Shown here in pieces: positions 14,278-22,219 of a DNA stretch of 28,961 nt (positions are counted from its first letter, which is position 1; every line of letters starts with the position of its first letter). Position numbers and translations under genes: made by a program. Where the stretch lies: assembly GCA_002350625.1 (NCBI GenBank), contig DEFE01000037.1, positions 519 through 29,479 on the forward strand, in the 5' to 3' direction. The stretch comes from Lachnospiraceae bacterium UBA2860 (GTDB lineage: Bacteria > Bacillota > Clostridia > Lachnospirales > Lachnospiraceae). The notes under the pieces were generated by a model, which was given only the letters and a program-made list of their open reading frames with translations, did not search any database and was not told the DNA's origin.

Positions 14278-15210
14278 ATGGGAAATATCTACAAGGGAAC
14301 ACTGGGACTGATCGGAAACACACCGCTCGTGGAAGTGGTCAATATTGAAAAGGAACTGGACCTCAAAGCCACCGTACTCGTCAAGCTCGAGTATTTTAAT
14401 CCCGCGGGAAGCGTGAAAGACAGAATCGCGAAAGCCATGATCGAGGACGCGGAAGAAAAGGGGCTCTTAAAAGAAGGCTCCGTCATCATCGAGCCGACCT
14501 CCGGCAACACCGGCATCGGCCTCGCGTCGATCGCGGCCGCGAAAGGCTACCGCATCATTCTGACCATGCCCGAGACGATGAGCGTGGAGAGAAGAAATAT
14601 CCTCAAGGCCTACGGCGCCGAGCTCGTCCTGACAGAGGGCGCGAAGGGCATGAAGGGCGCGATCGCGAAGGCCGAGGAGCTGGCCGGCGAGATCGAGAAC
14701 AGCTTTATCCCCGGACAGTTCGTCAATCCGGCGAACCCGGCCGTCCACAAGAAGACGACCGGCCCCGAGATCTGGAACGACACGGACGGCAAGGTCGACA
14801 TACTGATCGCCGGCGTCGGCACGGGCGGCACGCTGACCGGCACGGGCGAGTATCTGAAGGAGCAGAATCCGGAGGTGAAGGTCGTGGCGCTCGAGCCTGC
14901 GGACTCCCCGGTTCTCTCCGAGGGCAGGCCCGGCGCGCACAAGATCCAGGGCATCGGCGCGGGCTTTGTCCCGGACGTCCTGAACACGAAGGTCTATGAC
15001 GAGATTTACAAGGCGGAAGGCGCGGACGCATTTGCGGCGGCAAAGCTCCTCGCGAAGAAGGAAGGCATATCCGTCGGCATTTCCTCCGGCGCCGCGCTGC
15101 ACGGCGCGATCGAGCTCGCTAAGAGGCCCGAAAATGCCGGCAAGGTGATCGTCGCCATTCTGCCCGACAGCGGCGACCGCTATTACTCGACGCCGCTCTT
15201 TACGGAGTGA
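14278..15210 (+). CDS. cysK: Cysteine synthase A (O-acetylserine sulfhydrylase)
   Basis: A PLP enzyme that makes cysteine from O-acetylserine and sulfide. The 310 residues match CysK throughout: IGNTPLVEV (12-20), the PLP lysine in NPAGSVKDRIA (Lys47), the substrate loop EPTSGNTGIGLA, the phosphate-binding GVGTGGTLTGTG, and SSGAA near the C-terminus with the final segment LPDSGDRYYSTPLF. AAAAAGGAG lies about 8 bp before the ATG. It has its own promoter with a likely operator and is probably monocistronic. Its last 28 bp overlap the end of the convergent PfkB kinase gene, and no terminator hairpin is visible between them. Confidence 0.97.
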   Translation: MGNIYKGTLGLIGNTPLVEVVNIEKELDLKATVLVKLEYFNPAGSVKDRIAKAMIEDAEEKGLLKEGSVIIEPTSGNTGIGLASIAAAKGYRIILTMPETMSVERRNILKAYGAELVLTEGAKGMKGAIAKAEELAGEIENSFIPGQFVNPANPAVHKKTTGPEIWNDTDGKVDILIAGVGTGGTLTGTGEYLKEQNPEVKVVALEPADSPVLSEGRPGAHKIQGIGAGFVPDVLNTKVYDEIYKAEGADAFAAAKLLAKKEGISVGISSGAALHGAIELAKRPENAGKVIVAILPDSGDRYYSTPLFTE

Positions 15211-16139
15211 TCAAGGAGCGCGAGCACCTGCGCCCGGTCCTTAAGGCCGCTGACCGCGCCGACAGCCGACGCGCAGACGGCGCCGCAGGCATTTGCGAAG
15301 CGAAGAGCCTCCTCCGGCGCGCTGCCGCGCAGGATTTCCGAGGTGAAGCCGGCGACGAAGTTGTCCCCGGCGCCGGTGGCGTCGACGGCTTTGATCTCAC
15401 AGGCGGGAAGTAAGATGCGGCGCGCTTCGTCCTTGTAGAAGCAGCCCTTTCCGCCGAGCTTGATAATGACGCCGCGCACGCCGCGGCTGAGGAATGCGTC
15501 CGCCATTTCTTCGGGAGTGTCTTTTCCGGAGAAGTGGCGGGCTTCGTCTTCGTTGGGCGTGATGAAGTCGATGAGGGGCAGGGAGGGCGCGATGTCGTCG
15601 AGGGTCAGGAAGCGGAAATTCGGGAGCTTCGTGTCCGCGACGACGATGAGGCCGCGGTCCTTCGCCGCCGTGAGGACGGCGGAGATCGTCTCCGGATCGT
15701 CGAAGGGCGCCCTGAACAGCGAGCCGAGAATGACGGCCCGCGCGCGGTCGAAGGCGGAGACGTACCTGTCCGGATGGAAATTGAACGTGTGCGCGCGGCT
15801 CGTGACGGACCGGCGCGTCCCGTCCTCGCGGACGAACATCGTCGTCACCGGCGTCTGATGGCCTTCCGGCCGCACGATGAGCGAGGTGTCCACGCCCGCT
15901 TGAAGGAGCGCGTGCTCAATCAGATCGCCCGCGTCGTCCCTTCCGAGCGCGCACAGGATGGCCGTCCGCATGCCGAGCTTCGCGGCCGTCACGGCTTCGT
16001 TCACCGCCTCGCCGCCGACGTGCAGAGAGCCGGATTCGGCCCTGTAGCCGGAGGCCGAGACCGGCTCCGGGTTGAAGCCTTTGATGATGGAGTCGATGAG
16101 CGCCATGCCGGTGCAGATGATGTCGCAGGTCTTTTCCAT
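15183..16139 (-). CDS. PfkB-family carbohydrate kinase
   Basis: A 318-residue ribokinase-fold sugar kinase. It has the N-terminal PfkB pattern GGEAVNEAVTAAKLG (42-56; the usual GGxxxN) and the C-terminal pattern DATGAGDNFVAGF (253-265) with catalytic base Asp259. KLGGKGC (227-233) is the ATP-site strand. Family members phosphorylate fructose, ribose, 2-keto-3-deoxygluconate or nucleosides; the substrate cannot be read from sequence. AGAAGGAG lies before the ATG. The gene follows a palindrome copy (16172-16198) in its leader and runs convergent with cysK, with a 28-bp 3' overlap. A fructokinase role beside the GH32 gene is possible, but the two genes are separated by cysK and lie on opposite strands. 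Confidence 0.92.
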   Translation of the reverse strand: MEKTCDIICTGMALIDSIIKGFNPEPVSASGYRAESGSLHVGGEAVNEAVTAAKLGMRTAILCALGRDDAGDLIEHALLQAGVDTSLIVRPEGHQTPVTTMFVREDGTRRSVTSRAHTFNFHPDRYVSAFDRARAVILGSLFRAPFDDPETISAVLTAAKDRGLIVVADTKLPNFRFLTLDDIAPSLPLIDFITPNEDEARHFSGKDTPEEMADAFLSRGVRGVIIKLGGKGCFYKDEARRILLPACEIKAVDATGAGDNFVAGFTSEILRGSAPEEALRFANACGAVCASAVGAVSGLKDRAQVLALLDHSVKSGVE

Positions 16140-16171
16140 GGGAATCTCCTTCTAATTCGATTGTATGCAAT

Positions 16172-16198
16172 ATGACAAGGGGTCAGACCCCCTGTCAT
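16172..16198 (-). repeat. Dispersed 27-bp palindrome, copy 2 (leader of the PfkB gene)
   Basis: Read on the minus strand it has ATGACA, a GGGGTCTGACCCC core and TGTCAT, as in copy 1. A TATACT box (minus strand, 16208-16203) ends five bases upstream, so a transcript from it would begin with this hairpin. The -35 region (GTGTCT) is weak. Confidence 0.92.
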
Positions 16199-16246
16199 AA
16201 AAAGTATACACGACCGCAGCCGCAAAGACACGCATTTTCGCGCCGG

Positions 16247-16275
16247 TTGACGGCGGGAAGGCGAACTGATACTAT
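16247..16275 (+). promoter_or_regulatory. Sigma-A promoter for the DUF2130 gene
   Basis: TTGACG (16247-16252), a 17-bp spacer and TACTAT (16270-16275). The start would fall near 16282, only about 16 nt before the ATG, leaving a very short leader that still holds the AGAGGAG site. Confidence 0.6.
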
Positions 16276-16297
16276 TTTTCCTTAAGAGGAGACGGAT

Positions 16298-17662
16298 ATG
16301 CAGGAAATCAAGTGCCCGCGCTGCGGGGAAGTGTTTCAGATCGACGAGGCGGGCTACGCCGCGATCGTGCAGCAGGTCAGGGATAAGGAATTCAAGCGCG
16401 AGATCAGCGACCAGCAGAAGCGCTTTGAGGAAGACAAGAAAACCGCGCTCGACGCGCAGACCGAGAAGTTCGCCGCCGAGAAGGCGCTGGCCGTGCGCGA
16501 CGCCGTGGCGGAGACGGACAAAAAGCTCCTTAGGAGCGAGGCGGAGATCGCGGAGCTTAAGCAGGCTCTGTCCGCTGCGCTGAAAGAAAAGGAGCAGCAG
16601 GCCTTAGCTGCGGTGAAGGACAAGGAGCAGACTCTGTCCGCCCTCCGGACGGAGCAGGAGCTGCGCATCAAAGTGCTCGAGCACGAGCAGCAGCTGAAGA
16701 CCGAGCAGGAGATCGCGGCGCTGAGAAGGGAAAAAGAAAAGGCGGAGGCCGACCTCAGGTACGAGAAGGAGTCGGCGGCCAACAAGCTGGCTGTCATCGT
16801 GCGGCAGAAGGACGACGAGATCCGCATGTACAAGGACATGAAGATCCGTCTTTCGACGAAAATGGTGGGGGAAACCCTCGAGCAGCACTGCGAGACCGAA
16901 TTCAACAGGCTCCGGGCGGCCGCATTTCCGAACGCCTATTTTGAGAAGGACAACGACATCCATCTCGGCAGCAAGGGCGACTACATCTTCCGCGACTACG
17001 AGGACGGGACAGAGTACATCTCCGTCATGTTCGAGATGAAAAACGAAAACGACGACACCGCGCGGAAGCATAAAAACGAAGAGTTCTTTAAGAAGCTCGA
17101 CAAGGACAGAAATGACAAGAAGTGCGAGTACGCGGTCCTCGTCTCCATGCTGGAGATGGACAACGAGCTCTACAACGGCGGCATCGTCGACGTGTCCCAC
17201 ATCTACCCGAAGATGTACGTGATCCGCCCGCAGTTCTTCATCCCGCTCATCACGCTTCTGAAGAACGCGGCCCGTCATTCCCTGGAGTACCAAAGAGAGC
17301 TCGCGCAGGTCCGCAGCCAGAACATCGACGTCGAGAGCTTTTCCGAAAAGCTCTCCGACTTCCGCACGAAATTCGCCTACAACTACGAGCTCGCGAGCCG
17401 CCGCTTCGGCGAGGCCATCGATGAGATCGACAAATCCATCGCGCACCTCGAGAAGATCAAAAAGGCGCTGCTCTCCTCGGAGAACAACCTGCGGCTCGCC
17501 AACGACAAAGCGCAGGACCTGACGATCCGGCGGCTGACGCGCGGCAACGCGACGATGAAGAAGAAATTTGAAGAGGCGGGGATTTCCACGACGGCAGAAG
17601 CGGCGGAAGCGGTAAAGACAGCAGAGCCGGTCGAAGCCGCGGCCCCTGAAGAAACAGAATAA
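16298..17662 (+). CDS. DUF2130 coiled-coil protein with N-terminal Cys pair
   Basis: A 454-residue soluble protein. The N-terminus has one CPRCGEVF pair (Cys6, Cys9), half of a zinc ribbon. A long charged coiled coil follows (about 25-180, rich in KEKEQ and AELK). The DUF2130 domain (about 183-360) contains GETLEQHCETEFNRL, KGDYIFRDY and FEMKNENDD. Asp228 followed 18 residues later by Glu246-x-Lys248 resembles a PD-(D/E)xK nuclease core; that reading is my inference. The tail is Ala/Glu/Val-rich and probably disordered. Function is unknown; the family is widespread in bacteria. It has its own promoter and a bidirectional terminator behind it. Confidence 0.88.
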   Translation: MQEIKCPRCGEVFQIDEAGYAAIVQQVRDKEFKREISDQQKRFEEDKKTALDAQTEKFAAEKALAVRDAVAETDKKLLRSEAEIAELKQALSAALKEKEQQALAAVKDKEQTLSALRTEQELRIKVLEHEQQLKTEQEIAALRREKEKAEADLRYEKESAANKLAVIVRQKDDEIRMYKDMKIRLSTKMVGETLEQHCETEFNRLRAAAFPNAYFEKDNDIHLGSKGDYIFRDYEDGTEYISVMFEMKNENDDTARKHKNEEFFKKLDKDRNDKKCEYAVLVSMLEMDNELYNGGIVDVSHIYPKMYVIRPQFFIPLITLLKNAARHSLEYQRELAQVRSQNIDVESFSEKLSDFRTKFAYNYELASRRFGEAIDEIDKSIAHLEKIKKALLSSENNLRLANDKAQDLTIRRLTRGNATMKKKFEEAGISTTAEAAEAVKTAEPVEAAAPEETE

Positions 17663-17669
17663 GCGACAG

Positions 17670-17707
17670 AAAAAAGAAGGAGCGGCGAAAAAGCCGCTCC
17701 GTTTTTT
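17670..17707. terminator. Bidirectional terminator between DUF2130 and GDPD genes
   Basis: GGAGCGGC (17679-17686), loop gaaaaa, GCCGCTCC (17693-17700), g, then six T (17702-17707). Six A (17670-17675) on the left give the T tract for the other strand. The stop codon of the minus-strand gene (17706-17708) overlaps the T tract. Confidence 0.93.
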
Positions 17708-19568
17708 ACAGGTAAGCCAGGGCGTTCGTGAGCCGCCGCACGATGTTCATCACTTCGGAGCTGTAGCGGTCGATCACCTTCTGGCAGAGCTTCGGGTCGT
17801 TGGTCAGGATCGCGTCGACGTTGAGATTGATCAGCGTCTCCATGGTCTTCTGCTCGTTGACGGTCCAGACAAAGATGCGCTTCCCCTCGTTCTGGATGGC
17901 TTCCACGTTGGTATAAGTCGCGGAGGATTCCATGATGCTGAGGATATCCGCCGCGTCCAGGTTCTGGATGCGGCCGATGCCCACGCTTGACGTGTAGGCC
18001 GTCAGGATGTCCGGATTGATCGCGCGCACCTCCTCGAGCGTCGCGTAATTCTGCGAGGTGATGTCGCAGTTGTCGAAATAGTCGTTGTCCTCGATCACTT
18101 TGATGACGCGCTCCACGATGCCGTCGTCGTGCCCCGTCCGCTTGATTTCGATATTGAGATACAGCTTGTCCTTGCAAAGCTTCAGCACCTGGTCGAGCGT
18201 CGGAATCTTCGTGCCCGCAAATTCGCTGCTGAAGAAGCTCCCGTTGTCCAGGTTTTTGATCTCGTCGTAGGTCACGTCCCAGATATTCAGATTGAGGCCG
18301 GTCGTCCGCTTCAGATTGCTGTCGTGCAGAAGGACGATCTCGCCGTCCTTTGTCATCTGCACATCCAGCTCCGCGGCGGTGAAGCCCGAATCAATCGCCT
18401 TCTCAAATGCCGGCAGCGTGTTTTCGGGCGCCGCCTGCGAATAGCCGCGGTGCGCCATGATGAGCGGCGTCCCCATGGACGTGTTCATCATCCATTTCAC
18501 CTGGCTGAAGCGGCGCGGGCCGGAGAAGAAAATGCTGACGGCGAGGACGAGCGTGAACACCGTGCCGAAGGTCCTGTTGTGCTTCAGGTAGTTCGGCTCT
18601 TCCGTGTAGTCGAGGATGTCTTCTTTAAAATCCTTCTTTCTCTCGTAATAGGCGCTCTGGAAGCTGGCCAGCGTGAGCGGCAGAAGAAGCCACGACGTGA
18701 CGAGGCCGCACACGAGATCCGTTCCTGCGTAGCGCGCCCGCACAAAGGCCACGATATTCTCCGTCTGCCCGGGCTGCAGCCACAATGACAGCAGGAACCA
18801 GACGACGACGATGGCGAGCGCGAAGAGCGCGGACAGAAGCGTCAGGAGGCCGCCCCAGAAAGCCATGATGAGAAGGAGCCGCAGCGTATAGCGGCCCTTT
18901 GTCATCTTCGCGCTTTTAACGCTCGCATGATAGAAGCTCGTGCTGTCTTCCTCCATCATCACGGGAATGGCAAAGATCGCGCGGATGTTGATGTAGAACG
19001 TGATGATGATCCAGACCGCGTAGAGGGCCATCTGCCAGGGGTATTTGTCGAGACTCTCCCAGAAGGAGCCCGGGAGCTTGATAAAGGACGTGATGCCGGA
19101 AATGTCAGAAAAAGAGCCGAAGTGGAGAATAATCAGCACGTAGGGGATGAGCATGACGTTCTTCAGCCGGAGGTTCTGGACTGTCAGGTCGACGCCCGTG
19201 GAAAAGATCTGCTTCACCGAGCGCTTCAGGCCGCACTTCGAGGCGTGGAGCGCGTCGACGATGGCAAAGCGCTCGAAAGAAGCAAAGACCGTCATGAGAA
19301 CGGCAAGGAGCAGGAACACAAGCCAGCTGAGCGGATTGCGAAAGACGCTGTTTATGTTGTAGGCCGCGATGATGGAGGTGCCGTTGACAAAGGGAAGCAG
19401 ACGGTAGATCCAGGTGAGGATCGGGAAAAAGACGAGCCACACGAGCAGCCGGTAGAGCGCCTCGAAGAGCATGATGCCGCGAAGATTTTCGCGCACCAGG
19501 CCGAAGGGCACAAGCACACGCATAAGCCATTTTTGAATCCTTTTCCCAGCTCCCCTTGACTTTCCCAT
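17706..19568 (-). CDS. Membrane glycerophosphodiester phosphodiesterase
   Basis: The enzyme splits glycerophosphodiesters into glycerol-3-phosphate and an alcohol. Residues 1-350 form a membrane domain of the GPDPase_memb type (PF10110), with hydrophobic segments at about 36-58, 78-98, 138-152, 180-203, 230-265, 283-302 and 335-350. The catalytic GDPD domain (about 366-600) has the His-Arg pair in MAHRGYSQAAPENT (His373), metal ligands in ELDVQMTKDG (Glu400, Asp402), the second His in LLHDSNLKRTT (His415), NIEIK and a final DAILTNDP. 620 residues is usual for this fusion. GAGG precedes the ATG by 8 bp. It lies downstream of the L,D-transpeptidase gene on the same strand, so a role in membrane lipid or teichoic/lipoteichoic acid turnover is plausible, but that is inference. 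Confidence 0.93.
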   Translation of the reverse strand: MGKSRGAGKRIQKWLMRVLVPFGLVRENLRGIMLFEALYRLLVWLVFFPILTWIYRLLPFVNGTSIIAAYNINSVFRNPLSWLVFLLLAVLMTVFASFERFAIVDALHASKCGLKRSVKQIFSTGVDLTVQNLRLKNVMLIPYVLIILHFGSFSDISGITSFIKLPGSFWESLDKYPWQMALYAVWIIITFYINIRAIFAIPVMMEEDSTSFYHASVKSAKMTKGRYTLRLLLIMAFWGGLLTLLSALFALAIVVVWFLLSLWLQPGQTENIVAFVRARYAGTDLVCGLVTSWLLLPLTLASFQSAYYERKKDFKEDILDYTEEPNYLKHNRTFGTVFTLVLAVSIFFSGPRRFSQVKWMMNTSMGTPLIMAHRGYSQAAPENTLPAFEKAIDSGFTAAELDVQMTKDGEIVLLHDSNLKRTTGLNLNIWDVTYDEIKNLDNGSFFSSEFAGTKIPTLDQVLKLCKDKLYLNIEIKRTGHDDGIVERVIKVIEDNDYFDNCDITSQNYATLEEVRAINPDILTAYTSSVGIGRIQNLDAADILSIMESSATYTNVEAIQNEGKRIFVWTVNEQKTMETLINLNVDAILTNDPKLCQKVIDRYSSEVMNIVRRLTNALAYL

Positions 19569-19578
19569 CTGCTAACCT

Positions 19579-19665
19579 CGGTTAATGTCAGAATGAACGA
19601 TGATGGTGAAGACCGGATGCTGCCAAAATGGCAACGGCAGCGCCCGGTTCATGTCAGAACGGACG
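19579..19665 (-). repeat. 21-bp direct repeat copying the 3' end of the L,D-transpeptidase gene
   Basis: The 21 bp at 19645-19665 contain the last codons and TGA stop of the L,D-transpeptidase gene plus nine bases beyond. They recur at 19579-19599 with 18 of 21 matches, 66 bp downstream on the minus strand. The second copy lies just before the GDPD start, and the hairpin at 19612-19648 lies mostly between the two. Confidence 0.7.
19612..19648 (-). terminator. Hairpin after the L,D-transpeptidase gene, possible weak terminator
   Basis: ACCGG (19612-19616) and GCTGCC (19619-19624) pair with GGCAGC (19636-19641) and CCGGT (19644-19648), with a 2-by-2 internal loop. It starts 5 bp past the stop codon at 19654. 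The tail on the minus strand (cttcacc) is only weakly T-rich, so read-through into the GDPD gene is likely. Confidence 0.45.
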
Positions 19666-20802
19666 GTTGTAGCTGACCACGGTGGCGCCGAGCGGCACGT
19701 TGTCGTAGAGCCACTTCGCCTCGGTGCGCGGCAGGCGCACGCAGCCGTGGGAGATATTGGCTTTCAGCGTGCCGTCCTGCAGGGTATCCGGCGAGGACTC
19801 CCAGTAGAGCACGGAGTGCAGCATGTAGCCGAAATAGAACCGCGTGTAATACCAGCAGCGGCTGCTGTCGCTCACGAAGTACAGGCCCTTCTCGTAGGTG
19901 TGGAAGACGCCCGTCACCGTCGGCGTGCTCGGCTTGCCGATCGAGCAGTAGAAGCGCCGCACGAGGTGCCAGTCGTTCTGCGAGCCGTTGAAAACCGAGA
20001 CCTCGTGCTCCGCCTGGTTGATGACGATCAGCCAGCCGTTGCTGCCGGAGTACTGCTGCGCGTAATAGAAGGCCGCTTTCTTGTAGTCCGGGTGGAACTT
20101 CTTCACGTACCGCTGATACTTCGCGCTCAGCGGATCATAGGTCTCGTTGCCGCTCATGCCGTGCAGCATGCCGGTCTTCACGAAATACTTGACGGCGCCG
20201 GCGTCGTCATGCGTCTTCCAGAAGCTGTACGCCTCGTCGTTGTTTTTCGTGAAGTACTCGAAATCGTAGATCTTCTTGAGAGAGATCTTCTTGCCGTTCT
20301 TCTTGTACCAGGTGATCGGATTCTGCAGTTTTTTGCATTTGGCGACGGGGCCGTCCTTGTAGCCCTTCTTCTGGTAGTAGCGGTAGTACTTCTCCCAGTT
20401 GCGGCCGTATTTCCATCGCAGGTCCGGGTTCTGGTTGTAGTAGGACTTGACGTCAAAATCCTTGTTGCCGCGCGCGCCCTTCGGGATGCCCTTCTTGACG
20501 AAATGCGCGAGCACCTTGAGGTCGGACTTGCCTTTCAGAGACGGGCAGGTGACCGTCGAGTAGTAGTCGTAGTCGTAGACGCGGCTGTAGTTCTTTCCCT
20601 TATAGACTGTCTTGTGCTTCTTGACAGGCGCAGGCGTCGGCGTAAGAACGGGCGTCTCCGCCGGCGTCGTCACAGCGGGGTCAGGCGTCGTGACCGTCTC
20701 CGTGCCCGGGGTCTCCTCGGCGGCCTGCACCGGCAGCGCGAACAGCATGCCAACCGTGAGGAGAAGTCCCGCCGCGTACTTCCATGAGCGCAATCCCTTC
20801 AT
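19654..20802 (-). CDS. Secreted L,D-transpeptidase (YkuD) with wall-associated Tyr-rich repeats
   Basis: L,D-transpeptidases make 3-3 peptidoglycan cross-links. The 382-residue precursor has a signal peptide ending near PVQAA (27), a Pro/Thr linker (30-60), two imperfect repeats (about 76-150 and 179-250) and a YkuD domain (about 256-382). Each repeat follows the clostridial pattern of YDxxYY, then xxHFVKxGxxxGxxGNxxFDxxxY, as in VLAHFVKKGIPKGARGN and VKYFVKTGMLHGMSGN. The catalytic motif is intact: His329 in GYMLHS and SHGCVRL (351-357) with Cys354. The start at 20802 is chosen because GGAGG lies 8 bp upstream and the signal peptide begins there; the frame is open to 20853 but without a ribosome site. 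A TATACT box lies at 20847-20842 without a clear -35. Confidence 0.92.
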   Translation of the reverse strand: MKGLRSWKYAAGLLLTVGMLFALPVQAAEETPGTETVTTPDPAVTTPAETPVLTPTPAPVKKHKTVYKGKNYSRVYDYDYYSTVTCPSLKGKSDLKVLAHFVKKGIPKGARGNKDFDVKSYYNQNPDLRWKYGRNWEKYYRYYQKKGYKDGPVAKCKKLQNPITWYKKNGKKISLKKIYDFEYFTKNNDEAYSFWKTHDDAGAVKYFVKTGMLHGMSGNETYDPLSAKYQRYVKKFHPDYKKAAFYYAQQYSGSNGWLIVINQAEHEVSVFNGSQNDWHLVRRFYCSIGKPSTPTVTGVFHTYEKGLYFVSDSSRCWYYTRFYFGYMLHSVLYWESSPDTLQDGTLKANISHGCVRLPRTEAKWLYDNVPLGATVVSYNRPF

Positions 20803-20888
20803 ATGATGTTCCTCCGTTTTATGTATCGTATCTACCCAAACAGTATACAACATGAGGGGCGCGAGCGGTTAGTGTTTTTGCGCGGCAT

Positions 20889-20917
20889 TTGTGTTTAAAG
20901 AAGGCTTCGTGTATACT
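20889..20917 (+). promoter_or_regulatory. Candidate promoter for hflKC
   Basis: TTGTGT (20889-20894), a 17-bp spacer and TATACT (20912-20917), about 60 bp before the hflK start. The -35 box is only a partial match. The 20854-20978 gap holds nothing else I can identify. Confidence 0.5.
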
Positions 20918-20978
20918 TGTGCGAAGAAACAGAACAGGAAGTCGCGTATAGAGTTTCAATCTGAGAGGAGGAGCTACT

Positions 20979-22217
20979 ATGAACCCGGAAGACAGGCAGA
21001 ATACGAACCCGGCCGGCGGGAGCGGCCCCGCGGGCGGACCGCAGGACGGCGGCCAGCAGGGCGGTCATGAGAACGGCGGGTACCAGGGCGGTCCGCAAAA
21101 TGGCGGGTACCAGGGCAGCCCGCAAAATGGCGGCTACCAGGGCGGCCCGCAGAACGGCGGGTACCAGGGCGGCCCACAGAATGGCGGCTACCAGGGCGGC
21201 CATGAGAACGGCGGCAGCCAGGGCGGCCCGCGGCGCAGAGGCCCGGTAAAGGGGAGCAAAATCAAAAAGCCGCAGTTCGGCAAAGCCGGCGCCGGCCTCA
21301 CGGTGATCGGCGTGCTGATCGCCATCGTCCTCATCACCGTGTGGAGCGGCTTCTACCGCGTCGACGAGCAGGAGGCGGCGGTCGTCACGATGTTCGGCAA
21401 GGTCATAAGAACCGACACGGCCGGCCTCTACTTCCGCATTCCCCTCGTGCAGCAGGTGCGCAAGGTCGACACGACGATCCACGGCACAGGCATCGGTTAT
21501 GTCGTAAATGGCGACGGCCAGAACTTCACCGTCGACACGGAAGGCATCATGATCACTTCCGACTTCAACCTGATCGATATCGACTTCTACATGGAGTACC
21601 GCGTATCCGACCCGGTCGCTTACCTCTTCAGCACGAAGCAGCCGGAGCTGATCTTAAAGAACGTGGCGATGGCCGCGATCCGCTCGACCGTCATCGACTT
21701 CACGGTAGACGACGCGATGACGACGGGCAAGTCCCAGATCCAGGCCGACGTGAAGGCGAAGATGCAGGAGACGCTCGCGGAGCAGAATGTCGGCATCCAG
21801 ATCGTCAACATCACCGTGCAGGACGCGGAGCCGCCGACGTCGGAGATCGTCGGGGCCTTCAAGGCCGTCGAGACCGCGAAGCAGGGCAAGGACACCGCGG
21901 TCAACAACGCGAACAAATACCGCAACGAGCAGATTCCCGCGGCGGAGGCCAAGGCGGACCAGATCGTCCAGAAGGCCGAGGCCGGAAAGCAGGCCCGCAT
22001 CGCGGAGGCGGAAGGGCAGGCGGCGCGCTTCAACGCCATTTACGAGCAGTATCACGAGAACCCGCTGATCACGAGGGAGCGGCTCTACTACGAGACGCTT
22101 GAGGAGGTGCTCCCGGACGCGAAGATTATCATCAACGACGGGTCGACGGAAACGATGCTTCCGCTGGCCTCCTTCGCGGAGATTCAGTCGGCGGTGAACG
22201 GAAAGGAGGGAAACTGA
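20979..22217 (+). CDS. hflK: HflK-like SPFH/prohibitin protein with Gly/Gln repeat N-terminus
   Basis: A 412-residue SPFH protein. Residues 1-100 are low complexity: seven 9-residue repeats (24-86, consensus GGYQGGPQN), then a basic stretch (RRRGPVKGSKIKK). One TM (about 105-124) precedes the Band 7 domain (YRVDEQEAAVVTMFGKVIRTDTAGLYFRIP), ending in an Ala/Glu-rich coiled coil (AAEAKADQIVQKAEAGKQARIAEAEG). HflK pairs with HflC into a large membrane cage that modulates FtsH. The gene pair fits, but no ftsH is in the window. GAGGAGG precedes the ATG. hflC starts 3 bp after the stop, with its ribosome site inside hflK. The repeat N-terminus is much longer and more regular than usual, and its topology (cytosolic or outside) cannot be read directly. 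Confidence 0.92.
   Translation: MNPEDRQNTNPAGGSGPAGGPQDGGQQGGHENGGYQGGPQNGGYQGSPQNGGYQGGPQNGGYQGGPQNGGYQGGHENGGSQGGPRRRGPVKGSKIKKPQFGKAGAGLTVIGVLIAIVLITVWSGFYRVDEQEAAVVTMFGKVIRTDTAGLYFRIPLVQQVRKVDTTIHGTGIGYVVNGDGQNFTVDTEGIMITSDFNLIDIDFYMEYRVSDPVAYLFSTKQPELILKNVAMAAIRSTVIDFTVDDAMTTGKSQIQADVKAKMQETLAEQNVGIQIVNITVQDAEPPTSEIVGAFKAVETAKQGKDTAVNNANKYRNEQIPAAEAKADQIVQKAEAGKQARIAEAEGQAARFNAIYEQYHENPLITRERLYYETLEEVLPDAKIIINDGSTETMLPLASFAEIQSAVNGKEGN
21048..21236 (+). repeat. 27-bp in-frame coding repeat, seven copies, in hflK
   Basis: Seven contiguous 27-bp units at 21048, 21075, 21102, 21129, 21156, 21183 and 21210. Most differences between the central units are silent third-base changes (ggg/ggc, ccg/cca, caa/cag, aat/aac). 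The first, sixth and seventh units also change residues (HEN for PQN; GSQ or GQQ for GYQ). Confidence 0.97.
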
Positions 22218-22219
22218 AG

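Noticed and set aside
19600..20787. Plus-strand 395-codon frame opposite the L,D-transpeptidase
   Set aside because: The minus-strand protein has a signal peptide, repeats and an intact YkuD motif; the plus frame is low-complexity Val/Arg/Leu sequence.
20842..20870. Full promoter for the L,D-transpeptidase gene
   Set aside because: TATACT is present on the minus strand, but the -35 position reads AACCGC, so I did not list it as a feature.
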